NCBI RefSeq assembly: GCF_000002985.6
Contig: NC_003279.8
Span: 7,502,001 to 7,566,000, forward strand
DNA length: 64,000 bases
DNA from: Caenorhabditis elegans
Lineage: Eukaryota; Nematoda; Chromadorea; Rhabditida; Rhabditidae
Direction of reading: 5' to 3'
The notes under the pieces were generated by a model. The model was not told the origin of the DNA, did not search any database, and worked only from the letters and a program-made list of their open reading frames with translations. Shown here in pieces: positions 40,012 through 53,000 of this stretch (position 1 is its first letter; each line of letters opens with the position of its first letter). A program made the position numbers and the translations under genes.

Positions 40012-40875
40012 ATTTATTGTATATAAATACTAAATAAATGGAATCCAGTCAAAACTCAAGTGGAGCGGAGCAAAATAAAAATCGATTAACACCGTTCGTC
40101 GAGAGCTTGCATTGGAGTCCAAGAGAACAACAGCAATCAGTTAGTGTTGAGTTTGTTCTGGAATAAAAGTTGAAATTATAATGTCACCGGCACTTATAGT
40201 GTAGTGTAAGAAAGAGACGCAGATTAGTAAAACAAAAGATTTGAATATCCAAAACGAGGTGGTGTCCGTGTGACGTCACATCATTTCACCCAATATAAAA
40301 GCAATAAGAGAGAGAAGAGAGCGCAGAGAAAATGGGGAATGATGATAGAAAGAAGATACGCAGATAGTGAGAGAAAAAAGCAAAATGTTATTAGGGAAAA
40401 AAAGGGAAGGAGGTTGAGATGATCATGGGAAAAATTAAGTTTTTTTTTCTTTTGAAATGTTTGATGAACGTGATCATCTACAACTCATCAAAAGCCACCT
40501 ACTTTCTACTTTCTACTTTACTTTACCACACTACTTTCGTGTCAATTTTTCCAAGAGTTATTCATATTTCCCGTGGTGGAGAGTTGAACTCTTTTTCTAG
40601 TTTTGCTAGTTTTGCTTAGGCCGTACTGGAAAGATTCGCGAAACTCCATACAAAACAATTTAAGATTAGAGCAATTTTGAGATACTGATATTTGGAAATA
40701 TTCACAGGTTTCTGGGTTCTTTGTGGTCAGAATCTACTAAAGAACAAATCTTTATTCAAAAATCGTTTAGTGAAGCAGAGGTCAACAAGAAACGACACAA
40801 ACAGTGTTTTTTTTTCGAAAAAAAATTTAAAAAAATTTCTACACTTCTGCGACTTTAAAGGAGAGCGCATTTTTG

Positions 40876-40920
40876 TGAAATGGTCTCGCCACGCTAGAGC
40901 GCGTGGCGGGACCATTTCGA
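40876..40920. repeat. Hairpin-forming inverted repeat
   Basis: GAAATGGTCTCGCCACGC and GCGTGGCGGGACCATTTC flank a six-base loop (TAGAGC), giving an 18-bp stem with one mismatch. Looser outer arms contain CTTTAAAG. This resembles the dispersed short inverted repeats common on worm autosome arms. Confidence 0.75.
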
Positions 40921-41589
40921 ATAAATGGTCACCCCCTTTAAAGTCACAGTATTGGAAAAGAATGTTTTTTGTGTGCAATGCAGATGGTAATATCGTAGAA
41001 TTTTTATAGTTAAAGAAAAATACAATGTGGCGAATTTTGTGAAAATACCAATTTCGAAACTATGAGGTTTAACTAATTTTGTACTGCAGGCTAGAGAAAC
41101 AATACAAAATTATTGGTTCAAGGATCATAATTAGGTTGGAGATACGCAACTAGGTGAAGTCTCCGTAAATTTAACCTAGGATAGTCTGGAATTCATGAAA
41201 CGGTAATCCACCAAAAACCATGTTAGCGAAAATTCAGTCCTGAAAGTAATATATTTGGAATAGATTTGGAAGAGCTGTGGACTTCTTTTCTCTTACAAAA
41301 TGTTCTAGAACACACTAAAATGGTGGTGTCTTGCACCGACAAGTACGGTGGTAGTACTTGGCACATTCACAAATACAAACATTAAGCGCGTGAGAAACAA
41401 ATTGAGATGACGGCGACGATGATGCTGATGAAGACTAGGATGAAGATTGAAAACCACTAGGAGCGGCTGAGGGTGCGTGGACGGACGGGGACGGACGGAC
41501 GAAGAAGATGAAGGAAGGCGGAGGAGGACACATAAGTCAATCGATTATTTCTTGTTTCGCTTCATTCTACTCGAACAATGACACTCGGC

Positions 41590-41630
41590 CACACACACAC
41601 ACACACACCCTCACACACACAAAACGCACA
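41590..41630. repeat. (CA)n microsatellite
   Basis: This is a run of CA dinucleotides with small interruptions, followed by C/T-rich sequence. Confidence 0.8.
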
Positions 41631-44600
41631 CACTCACTCTCTCCCTACTTTCTCTCTCTCTTTCCATCTCACACGGCCCGAACCTGACCCCAACTGGGAT
41701 TCAATATAGGTGGTGCCAAGACGGCAGCAGCTGTCCAACTGAATATGCTCAAACGTCTAATCATCATGTCCTACTTGCTCTGCCAACATCGCAACCACTC
41801 TCCCCACGTCGGGAGCTGAATCTAAATTCGGTGTTGATTGAACACTTCTAGGTTCGAAACTCTATGTTTCGCGTTCAGAAAGACTAAAAATCTAACAAAA
41901 CAGTGTTCCTACATATACAGTCTCTAACAAAACTTTTAGTTTCCAAAAAATAGAGCTAGGTGCGATGACTACTACTGATTATCGGATCATCGGAAGGTAA
42001 ATTTCTAAACCAGGACACCGCTACTTTGAGATCATCACAACCGAAATTGTCTTCTAAAAAGAATAGAATAACCTCAAAATTACGCTAGGATCTATGCGTC
42101 CATCTAGAGTTGATGGCAACCTATCAGTATGCGAGATAAGTCGGTAGAAGAGAAGAATGAGAGATGACCAACTTCTAGAAAAAAAAAGCCTATTCATAAT
42201 GGTCGAAACCCGCAGCGAAACGAGGTCAAGTCATTGAAACTTCCTTGTTCGAAATAAATCAGTCACATATCTACTCACAAGTGATGCGTAAATCAGATGG
42301 ATCATTGCTCCAAAATATGGTAATAGGATCTATCAATATAAAAGTTATAACAGAAATAGTTTTATAATAGCGACCATCTTACTATGCCTTGAAAACAATA
42401 AATCAGTTTCAGAATAGTTTGAAAATATGGTTTTACTACTCTCATCTTCCTGACCAAGAGCTTCCATACAGAAAATCCATGGAAAACTTCTAGACAGCTT
42501 TGGCTTTCATGAAATTTCAATTGTGAGTATGTGAGAATGCGAAACATCATCCCTTTCTATATTCCACTGAAAAATTGAGTAGAGCGCCAGTGGGCGTGTC
42601 TTCAAGCCGCCCGGGCTCTGGGACACCCTGCTCAAAAATCAATGCACACCGCTCTAGGACAACGCAAACTGCACAAACTGCAAACTGCAAACCACCACCC
42701 AAGTAGCCGCACCGGCACAAAAAAGAGCGACGACAGACGAAAGAGGGGGGTTACATCACCGAAGAAGGCAGCTAATGTGAATAAGGCGAGAATTGAGAGA
42801 TAGAAGACACAACGACAAGTGCAACGTGTGGGAATAAATTAAAAACAATTTTTTCGCCAAAGACTATAACGTTCCTAAAAACTGGGCGATCCTAAAACTT
42901 TGCAGATTGATTACAGCCAAAAGATAGAGACATACTCGAGGTGATGATCGGAAGCGCAACGAATAAGTTGAAGATGAGTTAACTAAAGAACATCTGCCAT
43001 TTTCGTGACTAATTTTAAATTCTGTTGCCCCCCGTGAGTATGCTGTGAGTGTTTGAGTGTAAGTCTGATGAGTGAATTTGTGTGTTATGTGTGGTGGTGA
43101 GTTAGGCCCCCCACATTGGGAGGGTTTGTTTGTCATTTCAGAATCAATAACCACGCCGCATCTTCACTTCAAAACTAGCCTTTCTCTTGAAAACCATTCA
43201 TGATTCCACGAGTCAGGCACCAATTTTATGGCTTGCGATTAAAAAAGAGAGAAATCTTAGAGGATTCTTCGTCTTAGAAACCTACCCACCTGATTATAGC
43301 TTTATATTTACAGTTTTTGGAGCATAAGTACATTCGCACTGGCCTCTATTGGATCACTTCAAAAAATTTCGCTTAGGCTAAAATTATTATGTAATTGAAC
43401 TATAGAAGACAGTATGATCCAAGAATAAGCTGCTTCAGTAGCAAGAATTGAACAAAACATGGTAGAAACAGCCGAGATCAACACTAGGACAATGGGAAAA
43501 AGTGAAAAAAAGGCAAGACAAGTCGTCGTATCATTAGTAGATAATTTAGACATTGTATGGGAAAGTTGTTAAGAGACTGATTTTGATAATATCAGGGGCA
43601 GAGTAGTTTGGTGATAGGGGGAGTGAAGAAGAAAACAACAAAATGTCTTGAAAAAATAGGATCCTTGTGAACATTCCTCCTAGAACCTTTTTTGCCATCA
43701 CCTGATTTTTTTAAAGGGTTTCATTATTCATAAAACCGCCTGATTGGTCGCTTACTATTAGAATTTCAGGAAATGAAAAAATGGGCAACGTTAAATGCTC
43801 TATAGAACTAGAATCACTGAAAATCTTAACTATGAATCGCAAAAATACAAGTTCCGAAGCTTTCAACCACTTCAGAAAAACTGTGTCAGCATTAGGTTGC
43901 AGTAAAAATATAATTATGTGTATTAATAATAATATAATTCATAATAATATAATATAATTATGTGTATAAAATATAATTATGTAATATGTGTATTTGGATA
44001 TGAACTTCCAAATACAAAGAAAAGGAAAGAAGTTTATATTAAGGTCAAACGAGTATTAGAAACGCAGATGAGGTTGGAAGATGACACATTCAACTCAGTG
44101 AGACACTCATTAAATACAGCCTGCTTAAAACCAGAAAAACCGTAGTAAAATTATAAAGTAATTTCTAATTTAAATTATAAAATTCAAGGTTCAACTATTC
44201 AAGAATATTTTTAATATGGAAAGGTTAGCAGTAAAATGGCACAGAAATTATCAAAGTCAGACTTCACCAAAAAACAAAATACTAAAATTTGTGAAAAGTT
44301 GACGAACTCTAGATTTGTATTTCACTCTTCCTATAAACTTTTTTCCATTAACGGATTTTTCAACTGATTTCGACCTATTTTAGGCGTACTTCGAAAAAAT
44401 TATTTCAATTTTTTTCTTCAGATTTTGATATTAAAATTTCTAAAACCATGGAATTAAAATGTAAAAAACATGTCCTTGGAAAACAACGTCATTATATTTT
44501 TGGACTACATATATTTAAAATTTACTAGCACCAATCCAAAGTTTCAGATTTAGAAAAACAAAAAATAAGAGCAAATATTTCGAATTGTCTAAATTAATTA

Positions 44601-45330
44601 ACATATTTGTCATAAAATAGTTGAATTGGTTTTCAAAAATGAAACTTTCAGTTTTTGCTTTGAAAATAATTTCAGTTAAGATGAAGAGACTAAAAATGAA
44701 AGAAACAGATCATCACATGATACGAAAGGTTGTGAGAAATGTTCAGAGTGCATTTGATTGAGAGGAATAGCAGAGAGTAAGAGACAGGAAGTTGCAGCAT
44801 AAAATACATGACAAACGACTATTTTGACAATTTTTCCAAAAATTCAATATTATAAATTTAAAAATAAAACTTTTTAATGGGAAAAATGCAATTGTTTAAA
44901 ATTAGGCAAATATTTGTTTTAGTAAACTAGTAAACTTAGTCCCTTCACAGAGATTCTAAAATTGTTTAGAAGTGTTTTATGTTTGACGAGTCGTTAAAAT
45001 TAAGCAAGAATCGAAAATTGTCTGAAAACACCGAAATTCATAATGACTTCTTAAAAAATTATCAAAAAAGTTATAGAATAAATTTTTTCGAACAATTTGC
45101 AACTAAATTCCGGGTAAACGATTAGTTTGTCTAGAATATGTTGATTTTAATGTGTAAAACACGAACAAATTTATCAAAAAAAATATAAACATTACTGTAA
45201 TAATAGGGGTTCTTCGCCTAAAAAATTTTAAGGTCAAAATTTGAAAATAGAACATTTTTTATATTCAGAAATAAACCAACGTTGATTACTTTCTATCGTA
45301 AGTTTAAATTGATTTTGAAATTGCTTCTTA

Positions 45331-45552
45331 AAGACACACAGATTTGTTCAGATGGGTCTCGGCGCGTAAAACAGTTTATGGTAGTCTCTACTTTGAAAAC
45401 TGATTTTAAACAGAAAATAACCCGCTAAAAATGAAATAATTTTATTTAAAGATGCAAGGCAGCAGTTGCAAAAACTCAAAAAGTCTACCATAAACATTTT
45501 GCACACCGAGACCCATCTGAATAAACCCGTGCGATTTTAAGAAGGCACGTAA
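45331..45552. repeat. Inverted-repeat element, second family, copy 1
   Basis: The left arm (CAGATGGGTCTCGGCGCG then GTTTATGGTAG) and right arm (CTACCATAAAC then CACCGAGACCCATCTG) are reverse complements around a central spacer. A second, shorter copy is at 61605-61755. Confidence 0.75.
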
Positions 45553-46351
45553 AAATTAAGTGCAATTACGATACAGACTAATTCCAAAATTTTACAAAAA
45601 AAACCGATTTCCACTTTTCTTACGAAGAATGGTCCGCCCCAGGAAGGTAGTGTCAATGATTAATAAGAGGGAGAGAAAGAGAGCAGGTGACCAAACAATG
45701 AATGTCATGAATATGCAAATGGCAAACGGGCGGTATGAGGAAGGAAAAAGAGCGAAACTGCTGCTGTTGCTGTGATGTGGTGACCTGATTCAGGAGAACA
45801 ACACCAATTCAGCAAATATCTAGATGAGAATGGGAAGATAAGAAATTAGATTTGAAGTGGAAACAGTCCAGATAATAACGAAGAATAAGCATTGAATAAG
45901 ATTCATAGAAAACTGAAATTCAGTTTATACTAAAATACGAAGACAATGTTAATTTTGATCAAACTAATTCATATAAATATATTCAGTACAACAAATCAAC
46001 ATTTGTCTTATTCCCAACTGTACACTTTTTAAGTTTGGAAAAAAGAGAGACGAAGGGCGAACAGATAAAAACGGAAGTAGTGACTTGGAAACAAAGAGAA
46101 GCATTTCAGAAGATGTTGTGAAGAATAAGAGTGTGGAAGAAATTGAGAGAAAGAGCACCCAAGTGCTAGAGATACGCAGACAATGCAAGTTTTGTGCGTT
46201 CTTCAAGCAAACACCAAGGTGACACGTGGCAGAGCCATTCTCGGAGGGTCCCAAAGCGGCAGCGGCGCGAATTTAAATTAAATCATTTTGAATCGGGTGT
46301 GTAGCGAAGAAAAGGAATTCAGATATGAAAAAAAAACATGCAGGCAAGCAC

Positions 46352-46352
46352 T

Positions 46353-46383
<31 letters not shown>

Positions 46384-46431
46384 ACAACTCACACACACAC
46401 ACAACTCACACACACACATACGCTCACACAC
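46352..46431. repeat. (CA)n microsatellite
   Basis: These 80 bases of CA repeats are broken by ACTC units. The tract is A/C-rich on the plus strand. Confidence 0.8.
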
Positions 46432-48369
46432 AAACTGAGTTGAGATGAAGGCGATATGTAATGTCAATAAACGGGCAGGGGACGGGCGGACCGACAGACG
46501 GCACAAAACGACTAACCATGAAGGAGAATAAGTTCGGCCCATCACCACGATCCCCACTCACTCACTTAGGGAAATTTGAGAGAAACAGGAGACAATATTA
46601 TATATATAGAGAGAGAGAGGGAGCGTCATTTTCGCTTGCGGATGTATTTTGTCTTGCCCCGAGTATTGCAAAAACGAAAGAAGAATGAAGGAAGAGGAGG
46701 AGGAGTCGATCGATAGTGCGTGACGATATAACAGCTGCAATTAGAACTGGGTGACACTCCCTTTGGCCCTTCATCATCCCGACCACAACCTCTATGTGCT
46801 TCTTTAGGCAGTAGGCCGTAACCTCACGGTGACCACTAATATCCATGATAACCTCACGAATGGGGGCCAAACTAAAAAATTCTGAAATTACTCGGCAATT
46901 CGCCGCAAATTATCCACCAACTTTTGCATCTTTAGATTACCAAGCGCAGAAGTTGCTTTTAGGAAAAAGTTAGATCAAATTGAAAATATATGAGAAGTGT
47001 ATAGCTTAAATTAGTAGAAAGTGCACAGCGAAAGTTGGTATATAAGTTTCTATAGTTTGTAGAAACATTGCAAAACGCTAAAGATGGTGAATACATTGCA
47101 GCGAATTGCCGGGTAACTATCCTTCATAGATATTTGATTGGATTGAGACAATTGTTTTCTGAGTGACAGTTGTTTGGTCTCACAATTAGGTAGATTCGAA
47201 ATTTGGTGCAGTTTGTCGCAACACAAACACGTGTCTAGTCGTTTTAGGTGAGCATTATTATGAGCATTATTATTCTAGGGTTACTGTCTGACTGTAACAT
47301 ATTCTCTCAAAAAATAACTCTCACGAGAAATAGGTATCTAGAGCAAACATCCAAAAAGATCGAATTTTGAAAATGGACCTTTTTATTTTAATATCACTAT
47401 TTATCTAGGAAAAAACTAGAAAAAAGAAACAACACCCTGTGAGCCAATCTTTGATTCAAGAAGAAAACATGAAAATTCTAAAATCTCATATAAATTCTCA
47501 CATTTGCAGTTAGTAACAGCCCTCATTGATTAAAGAAAGGAATTTAGGAGAGACGAACTCGTTCTGTGGGCGAAAGGAATCATGGTCTAGTTCCGGTATT
47601 ACAAATTTCCAAACGAAATGGGCAACAAGAAAGAAAAGGTGATAAGAATTTGTGGGAAATCTTTATCACAAATAGTTGATCAAAGCTGCACTTGAGAAAC
47701 ACAATGTATGCTTTGATAAATTTAGAAACAACAGAAAAAGTTCACCTCAATGAGGAAACCAAATGTAAAATAGTACATGCAATTTCTATGACTAATAATC
47801 GTAATCTTTAGGAACAAACAAACATAAATTGAGTTTCGAAATTTTTCGAAAAGGATAGGTTTAGAATGTGAAACTTTGGATGATTACTAAATATGTTTCT
47901 AAAAGTAGAAATGGAAATTCAGAGTAAAATCATTAAAATCTTAGGATCCGCCCTTATGGGATAAATATGCAGAACTGAAAATATTTCAGTTGACGGTTTT
48001 CCAGGGAAGTTTACTAGATTACCAGTATCATAAGAAGCACAGAAGATTACCTATAAGTTATTTCAAAATGGGGAGCAAGTGGGCGGAGCTTCAAACATGA
48101 AGAAAGTGTCTTCTGGTTTTCGAAATTATTTTTTTTGGAGTTTCACCCGATAAACGTTAGAAATATTTTGGCAGACAGTTGCAGTGTTAGTTGATGCTCA
48201 AATCATAGAAATTGGTCAAAAACTACAAATTTCTCAAAATGAACCTAAAATCCTGAAACTGGAGCAATGAACTAAAACCTGGATAATTGAATGATGAGGC
48301 GAATTTCGAACGAGTAAAGGAGATTGGAAGTGATGTGAGTGAGAATGAGAGTGTATCTTTGTGAGCGTT

Positions 48370-48400
48370 TTGTGTGTGTGTGTGTGTTTGTGTGTGTGTG
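48370..48400. repeat. (TG)n microsatellite
   Basis: A short run of TG dinucleotides with one TTG interruption, opposite in orientation to the CA tract at 46352. Confidence 0.75.
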
Positions 48401-51373
48401 AGCGGGGACATAATAAGAAGAGCGAAATGGATGGAAAGGAGGAGAAGGAAGAGGAGGCGGAGAAAGTAAGTGGTGGAATGAGCGAGGATGGAATGATTTG
48501 AAGGCTGTTGCTGTGTGGTCATGGAGTAGTCCAATAAAATACATAAAGAATCTCCAACTCTTAAATTATGGGTAGGTCGAGGTATAGGGTGTAGTCCGAA
48601 CATTTACAGATCGTATCGGAACCGTATCGTAGAATCTATAATGTGATAACAATTTACTTGAAAATCGCAGTGTGCATGTATGGGATTAAATATAAATTTG
48701 ATAGACTACAATTGGAGAATTCATCAAACATGAAGAAGAAGATATTGCACATGAATTTCTAATTAGTAGATAATGCCAAATAATTTTCGAAGTAGAGAAC
48801 AATATTGTTCTCTTTTATTCTTCAATATATTGCGTAAAAGACTCTCACATGATAATCTGTATTTAGAGGAGATGTACAAATAATTAGACGGAAATAACTA
48901 GATGAGTGGCTCTTCAAAACATTTGGCCAATTGGTGCCAAATCAGCTAGTAATTTTCATAAAAGTATACTGATAACAAGAAATTATTGAAAGTTCAAGGG
49001 AATTTGAGGGAAATTCCTTTTTTTTTTTAATTTATCGAATTTTAAATATATTTTTTCAGCTTCTTTAAAAGTTTTCGTCAGTGTAGTTTACTGTAGAATT
49101 GCGACCAAATTTCAAGTTTTCAAACTATTTTTGACTAGCTAAATAATATATATAATACATAGTCGAACTCATACGAGATTTGTTTTTTGTTCGTTGCCAC
49201 GAAGACTTACCTACATTAATAATTTGTTTCTGGGGTTCCATCTTCTTCTACTAGCCAGCTATCTCAATAAATTGTTGTTTTTGCTCTTGAAAACTTGACG
49301 CACATTTTTTAAAAAGAAAGTTGTAATTATTTTGTTACTTTCAATCTCAAAACCGATTCTTTAATTTATCAATTTCAAAATACGAGCTCAGCCTTGAGAG
49401 ATAAGAAAAAAATGGAAATGCATTCTTACTAAATCGTCAGAAACATACATTCTTAACAAGATTAGATGAAATTCGGTTTCACTATAAGTTCCCTCCGCTA
49501 TGAAATGAGAATGAACCGACAACGATCAAAAATCGACAAGAAACAGTGAAAGAATGTTTGAATGAACACAAAAAGTATGAAGATTAAATATCAATAAAAT
49601 AATTGTTTCGGCAAAATTGACACACTGATACAACGCGACTTTTATTATATACTTTTAATACCATCAAGTGATCACAAGAATTTTTAATAATATTTTTAAT
49701 GTATTGCATTTTGTCATATCTTAAAATTATCCGAATAAACAACAATTATTTCAAAGAAAACTTAAAGGGAAATAACAAATGACCAACTTCACAGTTTCTG
49801 GAAATTTTCATAAGAACCTAGAGATATCATTGACAATTTTCACGACCTTGAAGGTAGTGGGGAAAGTGTTTAAAACTACTCTTACGGTGACAAAATGGTC
49901 CACTATCACAATAAAACTTTTCAAACATTTTTTGAAATTTTTTGCCACTCATTATAATTTTGGAAGTTGTCCAAAAAACGTTTCTTTTCCCTACATATTT
50001 TATACATTGATTTTTTTTATTTATTCGTAATACAACATTGTATCGGTCTGAACATGCGAGATATTGCTTTGGATTTCCTCAAAAGCTCTTATTTTCAACA
50101 TTTTGGCAATTGCCAAAGAGTTGGCCGGAAATTATGAAAAATCTAGAAATTTATTGGACTGTTTTATTATGATATTCGGTCGTTTTGGATCATTTTAAGT
50201 GCATTTAGACTGGTGCTACTCAACCCTTACGTGTAAGTGTAAACTATGTAAAATGGAACATTAATGACAAATGGACAACCATACTGTAGCCAAAATCTCT
50301 TTCAACGCAGAATGGAGATAAATAAAATTATGGATGATTTACTTTTGATACGATCCGGATTCACAAAAAAAAGAAAAGATGATGAGATCAGTTTTATTGA
50401 AGACTAAAGGGTTTTGAACAGATTGACTAGAAACTCTACATACACCCTAATTCATGCAAGCAGTCGTCATTTCGGAACGTCCCGGGGCACGAACAATTCG
50501 TAACGTGGTCGAGAAGAAGGAGGGAAAACGAGAGAGAGAACGAGAAAAAGTGTTGACTTGTTGCGGAAGAGACACTGAAAAATTGACTCGGGCCCAGAAT
50601 AATAATTGACAAAAGTGTGAGAGATTTCCGACGAGCGAGGGATAAGAAATACGGAACTGATCAAGATCACATGACTTATGGATAAAAATGCAAACCGATT
50701 GAACTTGGAAACTCAGCAAATCAACTTTTATGTTTTAATGACGATAACTTAATTCCTCTTGTTTGAAATTGATTGAAACATTGCCAAAATTACTGCTGTC
50801 ATGGAAAAGTTTATGTGACTTTTAGGGCATATGATGATTTCTTGATTTCATACTTCAATTAAAAACAACTGATAAAAATGTTCTAATGTTTCAAAGAACA
50901 GCGCAAAGAAAGATAAACTGTCTCAAAAATTATTTGGATCATCTTCAAACATGACGAAGGCATCGAATATTCATGAAGACTCCGCTCGAATTTCATTTTA
51001 TTTTCTCTGCTTCTCTAATGTTACATATTTTCTACTTTTGTTTTTTTTTCAACCAATACAAACAAGGGAGCAATACGTTGAAGAATTAGAGTCAAAATAT
51101 ATCATGAGACGGGAGGAGAGGAGGAAAACGCAATTGTGAGCCGAATAGATAAACATTTTCTGACTTTACAGGAAAGAAAAAAGTCGGGTGTCACATGTTG
51201 GTGAATGGAATAACAGTCAAATCTTACTACAGAACCATACCTAAATAACATTTTATGGGAAAATTAAGAAATTTTACAGAGAAATTATGTAAATAATTAA
51301 TTAGGAAGGATTTATCTTATTCAATGTTCGCAAATTGCAAGCCAACTTTTATTACGAGACCACGAAATTCTGA

Positions 51374-51698
51374 GAATGCTTAATGCACAGCATATTTGAC
51401 GCGCAAAATATCTCATAGCGAGAACTACAATAATTCTTTAAACGACTACTGTGACTCTGTTGTCGATTTACGGACTCGATTTTCAAAACGAGTTAATGTT
51501 AGAATTTTCGACATACCAAATTTTCTTTAGTTTTCTCGTTCCGCTTTGTCATTTTTTCTGTGTTTTGTTCCAATATTTTATCGACCAATAAAATATTTCC
51601 GTAAATCGACACCAGTGCTACAGTAGTCATTCACAGAATTACTGTAGTTTTTGCTACGGGATGTTTTGCGCGTCAAATATATCGCGCAATACGCATTC
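51374..51698. repeat. Inverted-repeat element (MITE-like), copy 2
   Basis: Same family as 25505-25831. The arms contain TGTCGATTTACGG and CCGTAAATCGACA, with CAAAATATCTCATAGCG and GCTACGGGATGTTTTGCG outside. It ends within 170 bases of the next gene's ATG, so it may overlap that promoter. Confidence 0.75.
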
Positions 51699-51858
51699 AA
51701 GCTGCATTGCAATGGTGTACGGTGAAACACCGCATTTGACGCCAACTTGCCGACATCATTATTTTTTAAATAAGAAATATTTTTTGATTTTTAAACCAAA
51801 TATCTTACGAAAAAATTAGATAAAAATTAGGAATATGTACATTTTTCAGCTACGGAAC

Positions 51859-52480
51859 ATGTCAAAGCGAGGACAATCATCTTCAATGTCTTACAAAGAC
51901 AAGGTAACAATTGAAAATATAAATGGTTCATTTGTTCATTCATATGAATATAATCAATTTCTGAAAAGACATTTTCAGGCAAATCTTCATTTCGTCGAAC
52001 AAGAAGAGCCCGCTTTTATTAAAGCAATGAAAGCAAAATTGGGATACAAGGAACCAGCTAAGCTCGAGGACAAGGTTAAATTCTGATTTCCTCTGTAAAC
52101 GGGAAATTTGATAAGAATCGTCCAACTTTTCTTTTTATTTTTAATTTCAGTACGAAGATGAGGCCGGCCCAGCCGATTTTGACGACGATGAAACTGATTT
52201 AATGCGGATGAAGGAAGAAGATAGACCACAGGTGGTTGTGTTAAACGAAAAGACTGATTTGACGAAAGAAGAGCTTGAAAAAGAGCTGGAAGAAAAGAAA
52301 AAGGAAGAAGGTGACAAATTGATTGCCGAAGGGAAAATCACTTTCAAGAAACCAACAAAACGAGCAGGAGATAGTGCTGCAGCTGACGAAGAAGAAAAGA
52401 AGAAGAAGAAGAATGCTCCCTTGCCAAAAGTTCAAAAAGGTCTCTTATCGTTTAACGATGAAGATGAAGAAGAATATTAA
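51859..52480 (+). CDS. KIAA1143-like (DUF4604) small acidic protein
   Basis: Two exons (51859-52074, 52151-52480) give 181 residues. A TTTTTCAG acceptor ten bases before the ATG suggests spliced-leader trans-splicing. The protein starts MSKRGQSSSMSYKDKVTIEN, has a short conserved-looking block (EPAFIKAMKAKLGYKEP), then acidic and lysine-rich runs (GPADFDDDETDLMRMKEED). It ends in a short motif, QKGLLSFNDEDEEEY. This layout matches the KIAA1143/DUF4604 family of eukaryotic proteins whose function is not known. There is no membrane segment or signal peptide, and the basic run KKKKK may be a nuclear signal. AATAAA is at 52533-52538. It lies 520 bases upstream of chs-1 on the same strand. Confidence 0.8.
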
Positions 52481-53000
52481 TTTTTTCCGTTTTTATCTTG
52501 TTTTATTGAATCTAAAATTATTACCTTCGCTGAATAAAGCGTATTGATCTCTCTTTCTACACGTATTACTTCTCTCAAATTTTATTAGCAATAATAAACA
52601 AAAAGTGAATTAGCTTAAAAAACATTTTTGAGAATTAAAAGCTAAATGACATTCAGGAAAAAATGAATCCCTTCTCCAATGATTTAACGCTTATGAAGAC
52701 TGAGTAGACCTGTTTTTATAAAAAATGACTACCGTACTACTTCAAGAGACATGTAGGGTTACGAGTGGGTCTTGCAGCGAAAGCTGGAGGTTGCTTCGAA
52801 ATTCACTTTTTTCGCGCGAAATTTTTCTTTTGTAAACAGTCCCATTTCGAGAACATTTTCAGTCGATTTGACCTTTTTATTTGGATTTCAGCTCTGGTTC
52901 AAACTACGTTTATCAATCAACGAAACAGCAAGCGCGAATTCACCTCGAGTCTGGGTGTGATCACCCGTTTTTCGCCATTTCCTCTTCGTTCGTTACCAGG
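52481..53000. other. Interval before chs-1
   Basis: It contains the KIAA1143-like 3' end (poly(A) signal 52533-52538) and about 450 bases before the chs-1 ATG. No separate gene is seen. It is the likely chs-1 promoter. Confidence 0.4.

Larger units (their letters stand above)
40012..51858. promoter_or_regulatory. 11.8-kb gene-poor region upstream of dcp-66
   Basis: I see no gene that I can support. The plus strand is A/G-rich in many blocks (about 40300-40420, 41400-41530, 42720-42820, 45650-45770, 46600-46700, 48330-48500, 50500-50650). The minus strand is therefore C/T-rich, as expected for the 5' outron or first intron of the minus-strand gene dcp-66. A TGACGTCA followed by TATAAAA-like sequence lies at 40271-40310. 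Simple (CA)n runs are at 41590-41630 and 46352-46431, with a (TG)n run at 48370-48400. Inverted repeats are at 40876-40920, 45331-45552 and 51374-51698. Alternative dcp-66 first exons or unrecognised non-coding RNAs may be present. Confidence 0.4.

Noticed and set aside
43359-43553. 64-residue hydrophobic minus-strand frame (MSKLSTNDTTTCLAFF)
   Set aside because: It could be a small membrane peptide, but there is no splice, poly(A) or homology support. AT-rich DNA often yields hydrophobic frames.
46273-46557. 94-residue minus-strand frame with many Cys and Val
   Set aside because: It is the translation of the (CA)n/(TG)n microsatellite.
52241-52435. Phe/Ser-rich minus-strand frame opposite the KIAA1143-like gene
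   Set aside because: It is the antisense shadow of the Lys/Glu-rich coding exon.
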